Notes: a model not told the origin generated them from the sequence alone. A DNA stretch of 64,000 nucleotides from Mucilaginibacter_A sp050955045 (GCA_050955045.1 JBPBQV010000030.1:1-64000), one strand, 5' to 3'. Numbered from the stretch's first letter, positions 17,907 through 27,736 are shown. Made by a program: numbers and translations.

Positions 17907-17967
17907 GTTAATTGTATCTAACACTCCTTATTTAGAGTAAAAGAACGTGTAGGGAAAACAAAGGCAA

Positions 17968-17981
17968 ATACTGTTTTTATC
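17968..17981 (-). repeat. Dispersed motif, ACAG class
   Basis: ATACTGTTTTTATC lies in opposite orientation to the copy at 17893, 61 bases away. The 258-base gap before sucA is otherwise empty apart from the promoter. Confidence 0.7.
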
Positions 17982-18089
17982 GATACTTTTTTGCGTTTAT
18001 TCAATAATGCAATAGGAAAAATAATCTTAAAGAATGTAAATGCCAGTAAATAAATCTATTTTGGTTTTCTTAATGGAAACTTAAATGGG

Positions 18090-18117
18090 TTTGTTTCTCT
18101 ATTAATTCTTACTTTTG
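18090..18117 (+). promoter_or_regulatory. Bacteroidota-type promoter of sucAB
   Basis: TTTG at 18090-18093 and TACTTTTG at 18110-18117 match the -33 and -7 boxes of the phylum (TTTG and TAnnTTTG), with a 16-base spacer, slightly short. The predicted leader is about 20 bases. Confidence 0.55.
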
Positions 18118-18142
18118 TAGCGTTTCACTGATTGGATTTTCC

Positions 18143-20959
18143 ATGAATACTCTTTCGTACCTAAATAACGCTAATGCAGCGTACATAGATTCTCAATATC
18201 AAAACTACCAGCAAGACCCGGAATCGGTTGATTTTGGCTGGCAGAAATTTTTTGAAGGGTTTGACTTTGGCCGCTCAGATCAGCCTGTAGCAACACAGAA
18301 TGTTTCTGTTGATGCTACAGATCAGTCTCATTTTTTGAAAGAGATCAATGTTTTAAACATGATTAACGGGTATCGGACCCGTGGTCATTTGTTTACTAAA
18401 ACAAACCCCGTTCGCGAACGCCGCAAATATGTTCCGGGTAAAGAACTGGAGACTTTTGGCTTAAGCGATGCCGATTTAGATACCGTTTTTAATGCCGGCG
18501 TTGAAGTTGGTTTAGGTAATGCCAAACTACGTGATATCCGCGATTTGCTGGAACAAACCTATTGCCAAGCAATTGGTGCAGAATATCGTTACCTGCGCGA
18601 TCCGGATAAAATTGCCTGGTTTGAAGAACGGATGGAAAGAAGCCGTAATACACCGCATTTCTCTTTGGATGAAAAAAAACAACTGTTAAAAAAGCTAAAT
18701 CAAGCTGTTGTGTTTGAAAGCTTTTTGGGAACCAAGTTTTTGGGTCAAAAACGCTTTTCGTTAGAAGGAGCGGAGTCTTTAATTCCCGCTTTGGATTCTG
18801 TTATCGAAAAAGGCTCGCAGTTAGGGATTGAAGAATTTGTAATCGGTATGGCACATCGTGGCCGTTTAAATGTGCTGGTTAACATTTTAAAAAAATCATA
18901 TAAAAGTATTTTCTCCGAATTTGAAGGAAAAGGTTTTGATGAACAAGCTTCTTTCAGTGGTGATGTAAAATATCATTTGGGTTACTCTACCGATGTAGAA
19001 ACTTTAAACGGTAAAACAGTGCATTTGAGCCTTTGTCCGAACCCGTCGCACTTGGAAGCTGTTGATCCGGTTGTTGAAGGTTTAACCCGCTCAAAAATCG
19101 ACTTTAAATATGGTGGTGATGATAAAAAAATTGCACCGATTTTAATTCATGGTGATGCTTCTGTTGCCGGCCAGGGAATTATTTACGAAGTTTTGCAAAT
19201 GTCGAAACTGGAAGGTTACCGTACCGGCGGAACAATTCATTTGGTTATCAATAATCAAATAGGTTTCACTACAAATTATAAAGATGCCCGTTCTAGCACC
19301 TACTGTACGGATATTGCTAAAACTGTTTTATCGCCGGTTTTCCACGTAAATGGTGATGATGTAGAAGCTTTAACTTATGCTATCAATCTGGCAATGGAAT
19401 TTCGCCAGGCTTTCCATAAAGATGTTTTTATCGATATTTTATGCTATCGCCGTTTTGGTCATAATGAATCCGACGAACCAAAATTTACGCAGCCGCTATT
19501 GTATAAAGCGATAGAAAGTCATCCAAATCCAAAAGAAATTTACAACCAAAAGCTAATTGCCGAAGGAAGTATTAATGCAGATTTGGCTAAGCAAATGGAA
19601 AAAGATTTCCGTGCGATGCTGCAGGAAAAACTAAACGAATCTAAATCCGAAGAAAAATTTTCTGAAGTCAAACCAGTATTTGCCGGTGCCTGGAAAGGTT
19701 TACGCCTAGCCGTAGATAAAGACTTTTTAACTTCTCCGGATACTGCTGTAACTACAGAGATATTTGAAAATATTGCTCAAAAGCTAACAACTTTGCCGAA
19801 AGGAAAACAGTTTTTCAAAAAAATTGAAAAGTTGTTCCAAGACAGACAAAAAATGGTGAACGAAACCAAAACTTTTGACTGGGCAATGGGCGAATTAATA
19901 GCTTACGGAACTTTATTAAATGAAGGAAACACAGTTCGTTTAAGTGGAGAAGATGTTAAGCGTGGTACGTTTTCTCATCGTCATGCTGTTTTAACCCTGG
20001 AAGATTCTGAAGAAGAGTATGTTCCGTTAAGAAATCTTTCTGATGGACAGGCTAAATTTCATATTTACAATTCGCACCTTTCAGAATATGGTGTTTTAGG
20101 TTTTGATTATGGCTACGCTTTAGCCAATCCGAATGCGTTAACCATTTGGGAAGCACAGTTTGGAGATTTTGTAAATGGCGCACAAATTATTACAGACCAG
20201 TATATTGCCAGTGCCGAAACAAAATGGCAGCGTGGAAATGGTTTGGTAATGTTGCTACCGCACGGTTATGAAGGACAAGGGCCGGAACATTCATCCGCTA
20301 GGATTGAACGTTTTATGGAGCTTTGTGCGGAGAATAACATTCAGGTTGCAAACTGTACTACGCCAGCTAACTTTTTCCATATCTTACGTCGTCAGTTAAA
20401 ACACGAGTTCCGCAAGCCTTTGGTAATTTTCACGCCAAAAAGCTTATTACGGAACCCTGCTTGCGTGTCTCCAATTGCTGATTTTACTGAAGGAAAATTT
20501 CAGGAAGTAATAGATGACCGTTTTGTTGATGCGGCAGATGTTAAAAGAGTATTATTTTGCAGCGGTAAAATTTATTATGACTTGCTGGAAAAACAGCAAA
20601 CTGATCAGCGTAAAGATGTTGCTATTATTAGGTTAGAGCAGTTATATCCTACGCCAATTCAACAAATGCAAAAAATAAAATCCAAATATAATCAGGCTGA
20701 TAGCTGGGTTTGGGTGCAGGAAGAGCCGGAAAATATGGGCCCATGGCCTTATTTGTGTCGCAAATTGCGCCAAACGGAATTGGAATTTGAATTAGTGTCG
20801 CGCAAAGAATCAAGCAGTACTGCAACTGGATATGCTAAGCAACATGCTGCACAGCAGTTATACATTATAGGAAAAGCTTTTGAAGCCCCTGCAGGAAAAG
20901 AAGTTAAAAAAGTAATAGAAGAAACAACAGCTGATATGGCTAATGCCGGAGCTGATTAA
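18143..20959 (+). CDS. sucA: 2-oxoglutarate dehydrogenase E1 component
   Basis: This 938-residue thiamine-diphosphate enzyme decarboxylates 2-oxoglutarate in the TCA cycle and passes the succinyl group to the lipoyl arm of SucB. The N-terminal E2-binding segment (YIDSQYQNYQQDPESVDFGW) is followed by the thiamine-binding core (GMAHRGRLNVLVN; HGDASVAGQGIIYE; NNQIGFTT) and a transketolase-like second half (ILPHGYEGQGPEHSSARIER, printed here as in the family; the protein has LLPHGYEGQGPEHSS). Length is normal. sucB follows after 24 bases, and no E3 gene is nearby. Confidence 0.97.
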   Translation: MNTLSYLNNANAAYIDSQYQNYQQDPESVDFGWQKFFEGFDFGRSDQPVATQNVSVDATDQSHFLKEINVLNMINGYRTRGHLFTKTNPVRERRKYVPGKELETFGLSDADLDTVFNAGVEVGLGNAKLRDIRDLLEQTYCQAIGAEYRYLRDPDKIAWFEERMERSRNTPHFSLDEKKQLLKKLNQAVVFESFLGTKFLGQKRFSLEGAESLIPALDSVIEKGSQLGIEEFVIGMAHRGRLNVLVNILKKSYKSIFSEFEGKGFDEQASFSGDVKYHLGYSTDVETLNGKTVHLSLCPNPSHLEAVDPVVEGLTRSKIDFKYGGDDKKIAPILIHGDASVAGQGIIYEVLQMSKLEGYRTGGTIHLVINNQIGFTTNYKDARSSTYCTDIAKTVLSPVFHVNGDDVEALTYAINLAMEFRQAFHKDVFIDILCYRRFGHNESDEPKFTQPLLYKAIESHPNPKEIYNQKLIAEGSINADLAKQMEKDFRAMLQEKLNESKSEEKFSEVKPVFAGAWKGLRLAVDKDFLTSPDTAVTTEIFENIAQKLTTLPKGKQFFKKIEKLFQDRQKMVNETKTFDWAMGELIAYGTLLNEGNTVRLSGEDVKRGTFSHRHAVLTLEDSEEEYVPLRNLSDGQAKFHIYNSHLSEYGVLGFDYGYALANPNALTIWEAQFGDFVNGAQIITDQYIASAETKWQRGNGLVMLLPHGYEGQGPEHSSARIERFMELCAENNIQVANCTTPANFFHILRRQLKHEFRKPLVIFTPKSLLRNPACVSPIADFTEGKFQEVIDDRFVDAADVKRVLFCSGKIYYDLLEKQQTDQRKDVAIIRLEQLYPTPIQQMQKIKSKYNQADSWVWVQEEPENMGPWPYLCRKLRQTELEFELVSRKESSSTATGYAKQHAAQQLYIIGKAFEAPAGKEVKKVIEETTADMANAGAD

Positions 20960-20983
20960 CCAAGATATATAGTTTATAAAAAT

Positions 20984-22558
20984 ATGAGTTTAGAGATCAA
21001 AGTTCCGCCGGTTGGCGAATCTATATCTGAAGTAACTTTATCAAATTGGGTAAAAAACGATGGCGACCATGTAGAAATGGATGACGTTATCGCCGAACTG
21101 GAATCTGATAAAGCTACTTTTGAATTAACTGCTGAAGCCGCAGGTACCTTAAGAACTACTGCAAAAGAAGGTGATGTTTTACCAATCGGAGCTGTGGTTT
21201 GCAGCATCGAATCTGGTGATTCTGCTACTCCGTCAACCGAAAAAACACCGGTAAAAGAAGTATCTTCAACAATAGAACCTGCTCCGGCAGATGCTTCGAA
21301 AGTAGCAACAGCACCTGTTGATCAAGAAATTGAAATTCGTATTCCTGCTGTTGGCGAATCGATCCAGGAAGTTACTTTAACTCGCTGGATGAAAAAAGAT
21401 GGCGAGCAGGTAGTAATGGACGAACCGCTTGCAGAATTAGAATCAGACAAAGCAACTTTTGAACTGAATGCAGAAAGTGACGGGACATTATCTATCCTAG
21501 CACAAGAAGGCGATGTAGTAATTATCGGAACTTTAGTTGGTAAAATTGCTGCCAAAGCTGGTGCTGCTCAAACCGAAAAAACACCTGTAAAAGAAGTATC
21601 AGAACATGCAGAAATTGCTGCTGTTGGTGCTGATCAATCTAAAACTTATGCTTCAGGAGTACCTTCTCCTGCAGCAGCAAAAATATTAGCAGAAAAAGGG
21701 GTTGATCCAAAATCTGTAAACGGAAATGGGGTTGACGGCAGAATTACAAAAGAAGATGCTGTTAAAGCACAAGTAGCGCAACCAGCTGCAAAAGCCGAAA
21801 GCAAACCGGCTCCTGCAAAACCTGCGACTCCTGCACCGCAACCTGTTGTTGCCGGAAGTCGTAGCGAGCGTCGTGAAAAAATGTCATCACTTCGCAAAAC
21901 AGTTGCTAAAAGATTGGTTGCTGTAAAAAATGAAACGGCCATGCTGACTACTTTTAACGAAGTAGATATGCAGCCTATTATGGAATTACGCTCTAAATAC
22001 AAAGATAAATTTAAAGAAAAACATCAGGTTGGTTTAGGCTTTATGTCTTTCTTCACTAAAGCCGTAACAGAAGCGTTGAAAGATTGGCCGGCTGTTGGTG
22101 CACGTATTGAAGGCGAAGAAGTAGTTTACAGTGATTTCGCTGATATTTCTATTGCGGTTTCTGCGCCAAAAGGTTTAGTTGTTCCAATCATCCGTAATGC
22201 AGATGCCATGAGTTTAGCTGAAATTGAAAAAACAATTGTTGCATTAGCTGGAAAAGCACGTGAAAGCAAACTCACCATTGAAGAAATGACAGGCGGAACA
22301 TTCACAATTACCAATGGTGGTGTTTTTGGTTCGATGTTATCTACACCAATTATTAACTCGCCTCAATCTGCCATATTAGGAATGCATAATATTATTGAAC
22401 GGCCGGTTGCTGTAAATGGACAAGTAGTTATCCGGCCGATGATGTATTTAGCTTTATCTTACGATCACCGGATTGTTGACGGAAGGGAATCAGTTAGTTT
22501 TTTAGTTCGCGTAAAACAATTACTAGAAGACCCGGCAAGATTACTGCTGGGTGTATAA
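20984..22558 (+). CDS. sucB: Dihydrolipoyl succinyltransferase (E2) with two lipoyl domains
   Basis: The E2 core of the 2-oxoglutarate dehydrogenase complex, 524 residues, against roughly 400 in the one-lipoyl enzymes of proteobacteria. Two lipoyl domains are visible, with modified lysines Lys43 and Lys155, each in ELESDKATFEL. Each is followed by a linker starting EKTPVKEVS, so domain plus linker was duplicated. The peripheral-subunit-binding domain is at about 223-262 (SPAAAKILAEKGVDPKSVNG) and the catalytic His495 in SYDHRIVDGRES. Both linkers carry an exact dispersed-motif copy (21250-21263 and 21586-21599). Cotranscribed with sucA; a hairpin follows. Confidence 0.95.
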   Translation: MSLEIKVPPVGESISEVTLSNWVKNDGDHVEMDDVIAELESDKATFELTAEAAGTLRTTAKEGDVLPIGAVVCSIESGDSATPSTEKTPVKEVSSTIEPAPADASKVATAPVDQEIEIRIPAVGESIQEVTLTRWMKKDGEQVVMDEPLAELESDKATFELNAESDGTLSILAQEGDVVIIGTLVGKIAAKAGAAQTEKTPVKEVSEHAEIAAVGADQSKTYASGVPSPAAAKILAEKGVDPKSVNGNGVDGRITKEDAVKAQVAQPAAKAESKPAPAKPATPAPQPVVAGSRSERREKMSSLRKTVAKRLVAVKNETAMLTTFNEVDMQPIMELRSKYKDKFKEKHQVGLGFMSFFTKAVTEALKDWPAVGARIEGEEVVYSDFADISIAVSAPKGLVVPIIRNADAMSLAEIEKTIVALAGKARESKLTIEEMTGGTFTITNGGVFGSMLSTPIINSPQSAILGMHNIIERPVAVNGQVVIRPMMYLALSYDHRIVDGRESVSFLVRVKQLLEDPARLLLGV

Positions 22559-22581
22559 AAAGTATTAATAAAAAATGAAAT

Positions 22582-22618
22582 AAAAAAGAGACTTACAATT
22601 TTGTAAGTCTCTTTTTTA
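22582..22618 (+). terminator. Terminator of sucAB
   Basis: A perfect 12-base stem, AGAGACTTACAA / TTGTAAGTCTCT, flanked by A and T runs, 30 bases after the sucB stop. Confidence 0.85.
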
Positions 22619-22771
22619 TTTGTATAGTTATAATAATTAAGCTCATGTTAACTATAATTTTTTTATAAATGCAATCGATTGTAGTGATAACATTATCATA
22701 AGTTTATCTGTAAAAAAGATATAACAGTTATTAATTATTCCTAAATTGTCGCCGTTAAACCTAATTTAAAT

Positions 22772-24439
22772 ATGAATAGACTTCACACCCCGGATTATGC
22801 GGTATTCCTAATTTATTTTTTAATTGTGGCCTTGTATGGTTGGTGGGTATATCAGCGTAAAAGATCAGCCGTTACCTCTTCTAAAGATTATTTTCTGGCA
22901 GAAGGATCATTAACATGGTGGGCGATAGGTTCTTCTTTAATTGCATCTAATATTTCGGCAGAGCAATTTATTGGAATGAGTGGTTCTGGCTTTAAAATGG
23001 GCTTAGCTATTTCTACTTATGAATTTATGGCTGCATTAACACTGATTATTGTAGGTGTATTTTTTATTCCGGTTTACCTCAAAAACAAAATTTTTACCAT
23101 GCCGCAATTTTTACAACAGCGGTATAATGGAACAGTTGCCATGATTATGGCTGTGTTCTGGCTGTTGCTATATGTAGTTGTAAACTTAACTTCAATTCTG
23201 TATTTAGGTGCATTGGCAATTAATAGTATTTCAGGCATTAACTTCCAGGTGTGTATTTATGCTTTGGCCATATTTTCTGTAATAATTGCGTTAGGGGGTA
23301 TGAAAGTAATTGGTTTTACCGATGTTATTCAAGTGTTCTTCCTGATTTTGGGTGGTTTGGTAACTACTTATATCGCCTTAAATATGGTATCAGAAAAGTT
23401 TGGTTCCAGCGGAACTTTAAACGGTTTAAAAATGCTGTATTCACATGCTAATGATCACTTCCACATGATTTTAAAACGGGATAACCCGAATTATCTGGAT
23501 TTACCTGGCTTAACTGTTTTAATTGGCGGTATGTGGATTGTAAACTTAAACTACTGGGGTTGTAACCAATACATTACCCAACGTGCTTTAGGTGCAGATC
23601 TAAAAACAGCACGTGGTGGTTTACTTTTCGCAGCGTTTTTAAAAATGCTGATGCCGGTAATCGTAGTATTGCCAGGTATTGCAGCTTATGTGCTGTACAA
23701 AGAAAACATGTTTCAAACGGAAATGATGCAGGGTGGCGAGTTAAACCCCGATCGTGCCTATCCCGTGTTGCTGGATTTACTGCCAACTGGTTTTAAGGGC
23801 TTATCTTTTGCAGCCTTAACAGCAGCTATTGTAGCTTCTTTAGCAGGTAAAATCAATAGTATCTCTACAATTTTTACGCTTGATATTTACAAAAACCGTA
23901 TCCGTCCAAATGCTACCGAACGAAACTTGGTTAATGTTGGTAAAATTACTGTAGTGGTAGCGATGTTCCTGGGTATTATTATCTCTCCTTATTTGGGTAT
24001 TGATAAAAAAGGTGGTTTTCAATACATCCAGGAATACACTGGCTTTGTTTCTCCCGGTATTTTTGCTATGTTTTTGTTAGGTTTTTTCTGGAGAAAAACT
24101 ACTTCCAATGCTGCGCTGTTTGCAACTATTGGTGGTTTTGCTTTATCCTGCCTGCTTAAAGTATTGCCAACTCTTGTTAACCTAGCTTTTTTGGCACCAT
24201 TCGGTTTTTCTAAAGAAGTTAACGGCGTTTACGAAATTCCGTTCCTGGATCGTATGGGTATTGTTTTCGTAGTTTGTATTATCGTGATGTACATCATCAG
24301 TATGATCGAAAACAGTAAAGGCGATCGGGTAAATGCTTTAGAAGTAGATACTAAAATGTTCCGTGTTGCACCTGCATTTGCTGTAGGAAGCTTAATAATT
24401 ATTGGTATGTTGGTTGCCATTTATTCTGTTTTGTGGTAA
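22772..24439 (+). CDS. Sodium/solute symporter (SSS family, SGLT-like)
   Basis: This 555-residue multi-helix membrane protein takes up a solute, probably a sugar or polyol, with sodium. The first helix (YAVFLIYFLIVALYGWWVY) and the following ASNISAEQFIGMSGSGF are characteristic of SGLT-type members, where the Asn-Ile-Ser segment lies at the sodium and substrate site. I count about 13-14 hydrophobic segments, ending with IIIGMLVAIYSVLW. It stands alone with its own terminator, and the substrate cannot be read from context. Confidence 0.9.
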   Translation: MNRLHTPDYAVFLIYFLIVALYGWWVYQRKRSAVTSSKDYFLAEGSLTWWAIGSSLIASNISAEQFIGMSGSGFKMGLAISTYEFMAALTLIIVGVFFIPVYLKNKIFTMPQFLQQRYNGTVAMIMAVFWLLLYVVVNLTSILYLGALAINSISGINFQVCIYALAIFSVIIALGGMKVIGFTDVIQVFFLILGGLVTTYIALNMVSEKFGSSGTLNGLKMLYSHANDHFHMILKRDNPNYLDLPGLTVLIGGMWIVNLNYWGCNQYITQRALGADLKTARGGLLFAAFLKMLMPVIVVLPGIAAYVLYKENMFQTEMMQGGELNPDRAYPVLLDLLPTGFKGLSFAALTAAIVASLAGKINSISTIFTLDIYKNRIRPNATERNLVNVGKITVVVAMFLGIIISPYLGIDKKGGFQYIQEYTGFVSPGIFAMFLLGFFWRKTTSNAALFATIGGFALSCLLKVLPTLVNLAFLAPFGFSKEVNGVYEIPFLDRMGIVFVVCIIVMYIISMIENSKGDRVNALEVDTKMFRVAPAFAVGSLIIIGMLVAIYSVLW

Positions 24440-24463
24440 TAAACCAAGTTTGCTAATAGCCTT

Positions 24464-24499
24464 AAAAACCTTCTGGATTAATTTTCAGAAGGTTTTTTG
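24464..24499 (+). terminator. Terminator of the symporter gene
   Basis: Stem AAACCTTCTG / CAGAAGGTTT with a 10-base loop and a T run, 25 bases after the stop. Confidence 0.85.
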
Positions 24500-24513
24500 T
24501 TATGGTTTACATT

Positions 24514-24535
24514 TTTATACCGATAAAAGAAGCAT
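24514..24535 (+). repeat. Dispersed motif, perfect 22-bp form, GAAG class
   Basis: A full-length copy: TTTATACC followed by GATAAAAGAAGCAT. It lies between the symporter terminator and the kdsA promoter. Confidence 0.8.
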
Positions 24536-24587
24536 CAACATACATCATTAATTGTGTTTTCAATTCCTACTTTTACAGCTTCATTAA

Positions 24588-24595
24588 TATCTTTG
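24588..24595 (+). promoter_or_regulatory. Candidate -7 box of kdsA
   Basis: TATCTTTG fits TAnnTTTG, 23 bases before the kdsA start. I see no good TTTG at the matching upstream distance. Confidence 0.35.
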
Positions 24596-24618
24596 AAATT
24601 CTCATTTAAATCATTCTG

Positions 24619-25401
24619 ATGGATTACAAGCTGCTTCAAAACAAACCTTTTTTTATAGTTGGTCCATGCGTAATGGAAAACCAGGAACTGCTGTTTTTAG
24701 TGGCAGAAAAACTGGTTGCCATCCGCGAAAAACTAAACGTAACCATCATTTTTAAATCTTCTTTTGATAAAGCAAACCGTACTTCTATTCATTCGTACCG
24801 CGGACCGGGTTTAAAAAAAGGCATGGAAATGCTGCAAGCAGTAAAAGAAAAGTTTGCTTTGCCGGTAACTACAGATATTCATGAACCTTGCCAGGCTGCA
24901 ATTGCTGCGGAAGTGGTAGATATTTTGCAAATCCCGGCTTTTTTGTGTCGCCAAACCGATTTATTAGTTGCCGCTGCCCAAACCGGGAAAATTGTAAATG
25001 TGAAAAAAGCGCAGTTTTTATCCGGTCAGGAGATGTTTTATCCGGCACAAAAAGTAGTAGAAGCAGGCAATAACCAAGTGATTTTAACAGAACGCGGAAA
25101 CAGTTTTGGATATAATAATCTGGTGGTTGATTTCCGGAACATTGCTGATATGTTAACTTTTGGTTATCCGGTTTGCATGGATTGTACGCATTCTGTACAA
25201 CGTCCTGGCGGTGCAAATGGTAAAACCGGTGGCGACCGCAAATTTGTTCCTTCCATGGCGCGCGCGGCAAAAGCTTTTGGTGCAAATGGGTTTTTTATCG
25301 AAACACATCCTGATCCGGACAATGCTTTGAGTGATGGACCAAACATGCTTTATTTAAACGATTTGGAAGGTTTAATTAGCGAGCTGTCGGATGGAAAGTA
25401 G
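24619..25401 (+). CDS. kdsA: 3-deoxy-8-phosphooctulonate (Kdo-8-P) synthase
   Basis: This 260-residue enzyme condenses phosphoenolpyruvate with arabinose 5-phosphate, the first committed step to Kdo in the lipopolysaccharide core. Family segments are visible: IVGPCVMEN, FKSSFDKANRTSIHSYRGPG, TDIHEPCQAA, IPAFLCRQTDLL, VKKAQFLS and CTHSVQRPGG. The Asn in KANRT and the metal-site pattern are complete. Its last bases overlap the next gene by 11 bp, and that gene supplies its sugar substrate, so the pair forms a tight operon. Confidence 0.97.
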   Translation: MDYKLLQNKPFFIVGPCVMENQELLFLVAEKLVAIREKLNVTIIFKSSFDKANRTSIHSYRGPGLKKGMEMLQAVKEKFALPVTTDIHEPCQAAIAAEVVDILQIPAFLCRQTDLLVAAAQTGKIVNVKKAQFLSGQEMFYPAQKVVEAGNNQVILTERGNSFGYNNLVVDFRNIADMLTFGYPVCMDCTHSVQRPGGANGKTGGDRKFVPSMARAAKAFGANGFFIETHPDPDNALSDGPNMLYLNDLEGLISELSDGK

Positions 25402-26338
25402 CAGATTAGCTGTTGCCAAACGCGTATTTCAAACAGAAATTGAATCTCTGCAACAAGCTGTAAATCATTTAGATAAAACTTTTAATCAAGTTGTAGAACT
25501 AATCTTAAATACGCGAGGTAAAGTTATTGTTTCTGGAATCGGGAAATCTGGTTTGATTGGCAAAAAAATCGTCGCCACACTTTCCAGCACTGGCACGCCT
25601 GCTTATTTTTTGCATCCAAGTGAAGCTTTTCATGGTGATTTAGGTTTGATCAGCCCAGAAGATGTTATTATTCTAATTTCTTTTTCGGGAGAAACAGACG
25701 AAGTGCTGAAAGTAATTCCGTTTTTAAAATGGCATCAAAACCAACTCGTTGCAATTACCGGAAATCCAAATTCAACATTAGCAAAAAATGCTAACTGCTG
25801 TTTAAAAGTGATGATTACGCAGGAAGCTTGTCCGCTGCAACTCGCGCCAACTTCCTCAACCACCGCGATGTTGGTTTTAGGCGATGCACTGGCCATAGCT
25901 TTAATGGAAGCGCGAAATTTTATGCAGGAAGATTTTGCCCGTTTTCATCCGGGCGGAAGTTTAGGCCGGAAATTGGTAACGCGTGTAAAAGATTTAATGC
26001 GGATAGAAAATTTACCTTTTATCAAACCGGATGCTTCTTTTACCGAGCTAATTTTGTTGATGTCGGCCGGGCGTTTAGGTTTAGTAATCATCGGAGATGG
26101 AAAAAAAGCAGAAGGCATTTTAACTGATGGTGATTTGCGGCGCGGTTTAGTTCGTTTCCCGGATACATCTTTGATTAAAATTTCGGATATTTTCAACCCA
26201 AACCCAATTATTATTAGTGAAAACGAATTTATCAGCGAAGCCGAAAACCTGATGATTCAAAAAAAAATTGCTACAATTTTAGTAGGCGATACCGAAAAAA
26301 GTACCGTAAAAGGAGTATATCAAATTTATAATTCCTGA
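25391..26338 (+). CDS. kdsD: Arabinose-5-phosphate isomerase (KpsF/GutQ family)
   Basis: This 315-residue enzyme turns ribulose 5-phosphate into arabinose 5-phosphate for KdsA. An N-terminal SIS domain (about 30-175: VSGIGKSGLIGKKIVATLSSTGTPAYFL, HGDLGLI) is followed by the conserved Glu-Ala-Cys-Pro segment (QEACPLQLAPTSSTTAM) and a pair of CBS domains (about 205-315). It overlaps kdsA by 11 bp. A GAAG motif copy is read as PDASFTE at 26031-26046. Confidence 0.94.
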   Translation: MESSRLAVAKRVFQTEIESLQQAVNHLDKTFNQVVELILNTRGKVIVSGIGKSGLIGKKIVATLSSTGTPAYFLHPSEAFHGDLGLISPEDVIILISFSGETDEVLKVIPFLKWHQNQLVAITGNPNSTLAKNANCCLKVMITQEACPLQLAPTSSTTAMLVLGDALAIALMEARNFMQEDFARFHPGGSLGRKLVTRVKDLMRIENLPFIKPDASFTELILLMSAGRLGLVIIGDGKKAEGILTDGDLRRGLVRFPDTSLIKISDIFNPNPIIISENEFISEAENLMIQKKIATILVGDTEKSTVKGVYQIYNS

Positions 26339-26343
26339 TGCTG

Positions 26344-26357
26344 ATGCTTCTTTTAGC
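26344..26357 (-). repeat. Dispersed motif, GAAG class, with short palindromic ends
   Basis: ATGC TTCTTTTA GCAT, 5 bases after the kdsD stop: the ATGC/GCAT ends pair around the core. Confidence 0.7.
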
Positions 26358-26366
26358 ATACAATTT

Positions 26367-26393
26367 TTTGCTTTAGTAAAAATGATATATTTG
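26367..26393 (+). promoter_or_regulatory. Candidate promoter of the nucleotide-sugar dehydrogenase gene
   Basis: TTTG (26367-26370) and TATATTTG (26386-26393) fit the phylum's boxes with a 15-base spacer, which is short. The leader would be about 12-17 bases. Confidence 0.4.
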
Positions 26394-26410
26394 CCAACTT
26401 CCTATTTACG

Positions 26411-27736
26411 ATGCTCGGTTTAAGCAACACAAAAAGTTATTCCATCTACCAAAAACCTGATCAGGTTAAAATTGCGGTTATCGGTTTAGGCTACGTTGGT
26501 TTGCCGCTGGCTGTAGAATTTGCTTCGAAGTTTGAAGTAGTTGGTTTTGATATCAGCACCAAAAGAATAGAAGGTTTATTAACCGGCTTTGACAGAACAC
26601 GGGAAGTAGAATCTGCACGTTTACAAGCTGCTATTGCTCCAAACGGAAAACTTTTTTGTACTTCGGAAGCAGAAAAACTTGCTGATTGTACAGTGTTTAT
26701 TGTTGCCGTACCAACGCCAACAGATAAACATAACCGTCCGGATTTAAGATTGATAAAAGAAGCAAGCGTTTTAGTTGGCAACGCTTTAAAAAAAGGTGAT
26801 CTGGTAATTTATGAATCTACCGTTTATCCCGGCGTAACCGAAGATGAATGTGTGCCGGTTTTAGAAGCAACTTCGGACTTGGTTTTTAACCAGGATTTTT
26901 TTGCCGGATATTCTCCGGAACGCATTAATCCTGGCGATAAAGAACATACATTAGTCAATATCAAAAAAATAACTTCCGGTTCTACGCCAGAAGCTGCTGC
27001 TTTTGTAGATGAGTTATATCGTTCGATTGTTATTGCCGGAACGCATTTGGCACCAAGCATCAGAGTTGCAGAAGCGGCCAAAGTGATTGAAAATTCGCAA
27101 CGCGATATCAACATTGCTTTTGTAAACGAGCTGGCCAAAATTTTTAATTTAATGGGAATTGATACCGGTGAAGTTTTGGAAGCGGCCAGTACTAAATGGA
27201 ATTTCCTGAACTTTAAACCCGGTTTGGTTGGTGGACATTGTACTGGCATCGACCCATATTATCTGGCACAAAAAGCGCAAGAAGTTGGTTATCATCCTGA
27301 AATTATTCTGGCTGGCCGCCGCTTAAATGATGGTATGGGCGCTTATATTGCTTTGGAAGTGATTAAGCTGATGGTGAAAAAAGATATTCCGGTTAAAAAT
27401 GCTAAAGTTTTAATTCTGGGATTTACTTTTAAGGAAAATTGTCCGGACGTACGCAACACGCGTGTTATTGATATTATTAAGGTTTTTGAGGAGTTTGAAA
27501 CTGAATTAACCGTTTACGATCCCTGGGCTGATCCGGAAGAAGTGAAGCAGGAATATGGATTTGCAACATTTAATCAGCCTGAACAGTTGAAAAATAACTA
27601 TGATGCTGTTGTGCTGGCCGTAGCGCATCAGGAGTTTCAAAATCTGGATTTGTATCAGCTTAAAAATTCTCAACGCGCCATAATTTATGATGTAAAAGGA
27701 GCATTAAAAGCTGGCGAAGTGGATGGGAGATTATGA
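26411..27736 (+). CDS. Nucleotide-sugar dehydrogenase (TviB/WbpO-like)
   Basis: This 441-residue UDP-sugar 6-dehydrogenase makes a uronic acid for a surface polysaccharide, most likely from UDP-N-acetylgalactosamine or -glucosamine. The NAD-binding motif is GLGYVGLPLAVEFA (residues about 26-39). Central Lys/Asn are in AAKVIENSQRDINIAFVNE, the catalytic Cys in GLVGGHCTGIDPYYL, and the C-terminal UDP-binding domain contains LGFTFKENCPDVRNTR. It follows kdsD by 72 bases, with a motif copy and a possible promoter between. Confidence 0.92.
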   Translation: MLGLSNTKSYSIYQKPDQVKIAVIGLGYVGLPLAVEFASKFEVVGFDISTKRIEGLLTGFDRTREVESARLQAAIAPNGKLFCTSEAEKLADCTVFIVAVPTPTDKHNRPDLRLIKEASVLVGNALKKGDLVIYESTVYPGVTEDECVPVLEATSDLVFNQDFFAGYSPERINPGDKEHTLVNIKKITSGSTPEAAAFVDELYRSIVIAGTHLAPSIRVAEAAKVIENSQRDINIAFVNELAKIFNLMGIDTGEVLEAASTKWNFLNFKPGLVGGHCTGIDPYYLAQKAQEVGYHPEIILAGRRLNDGMGAYIALEVIKLMVKKDIPVKNAKVLILGFTFKENCPDVRNTRVIDIIKVFEEFETELTVYDPWADPEEVKQEYGFATFNQPEQLKNNYDAVVLAVAHQEFQNLDLYQLKNSQRAIIYDVKGALKAGEVDGRL

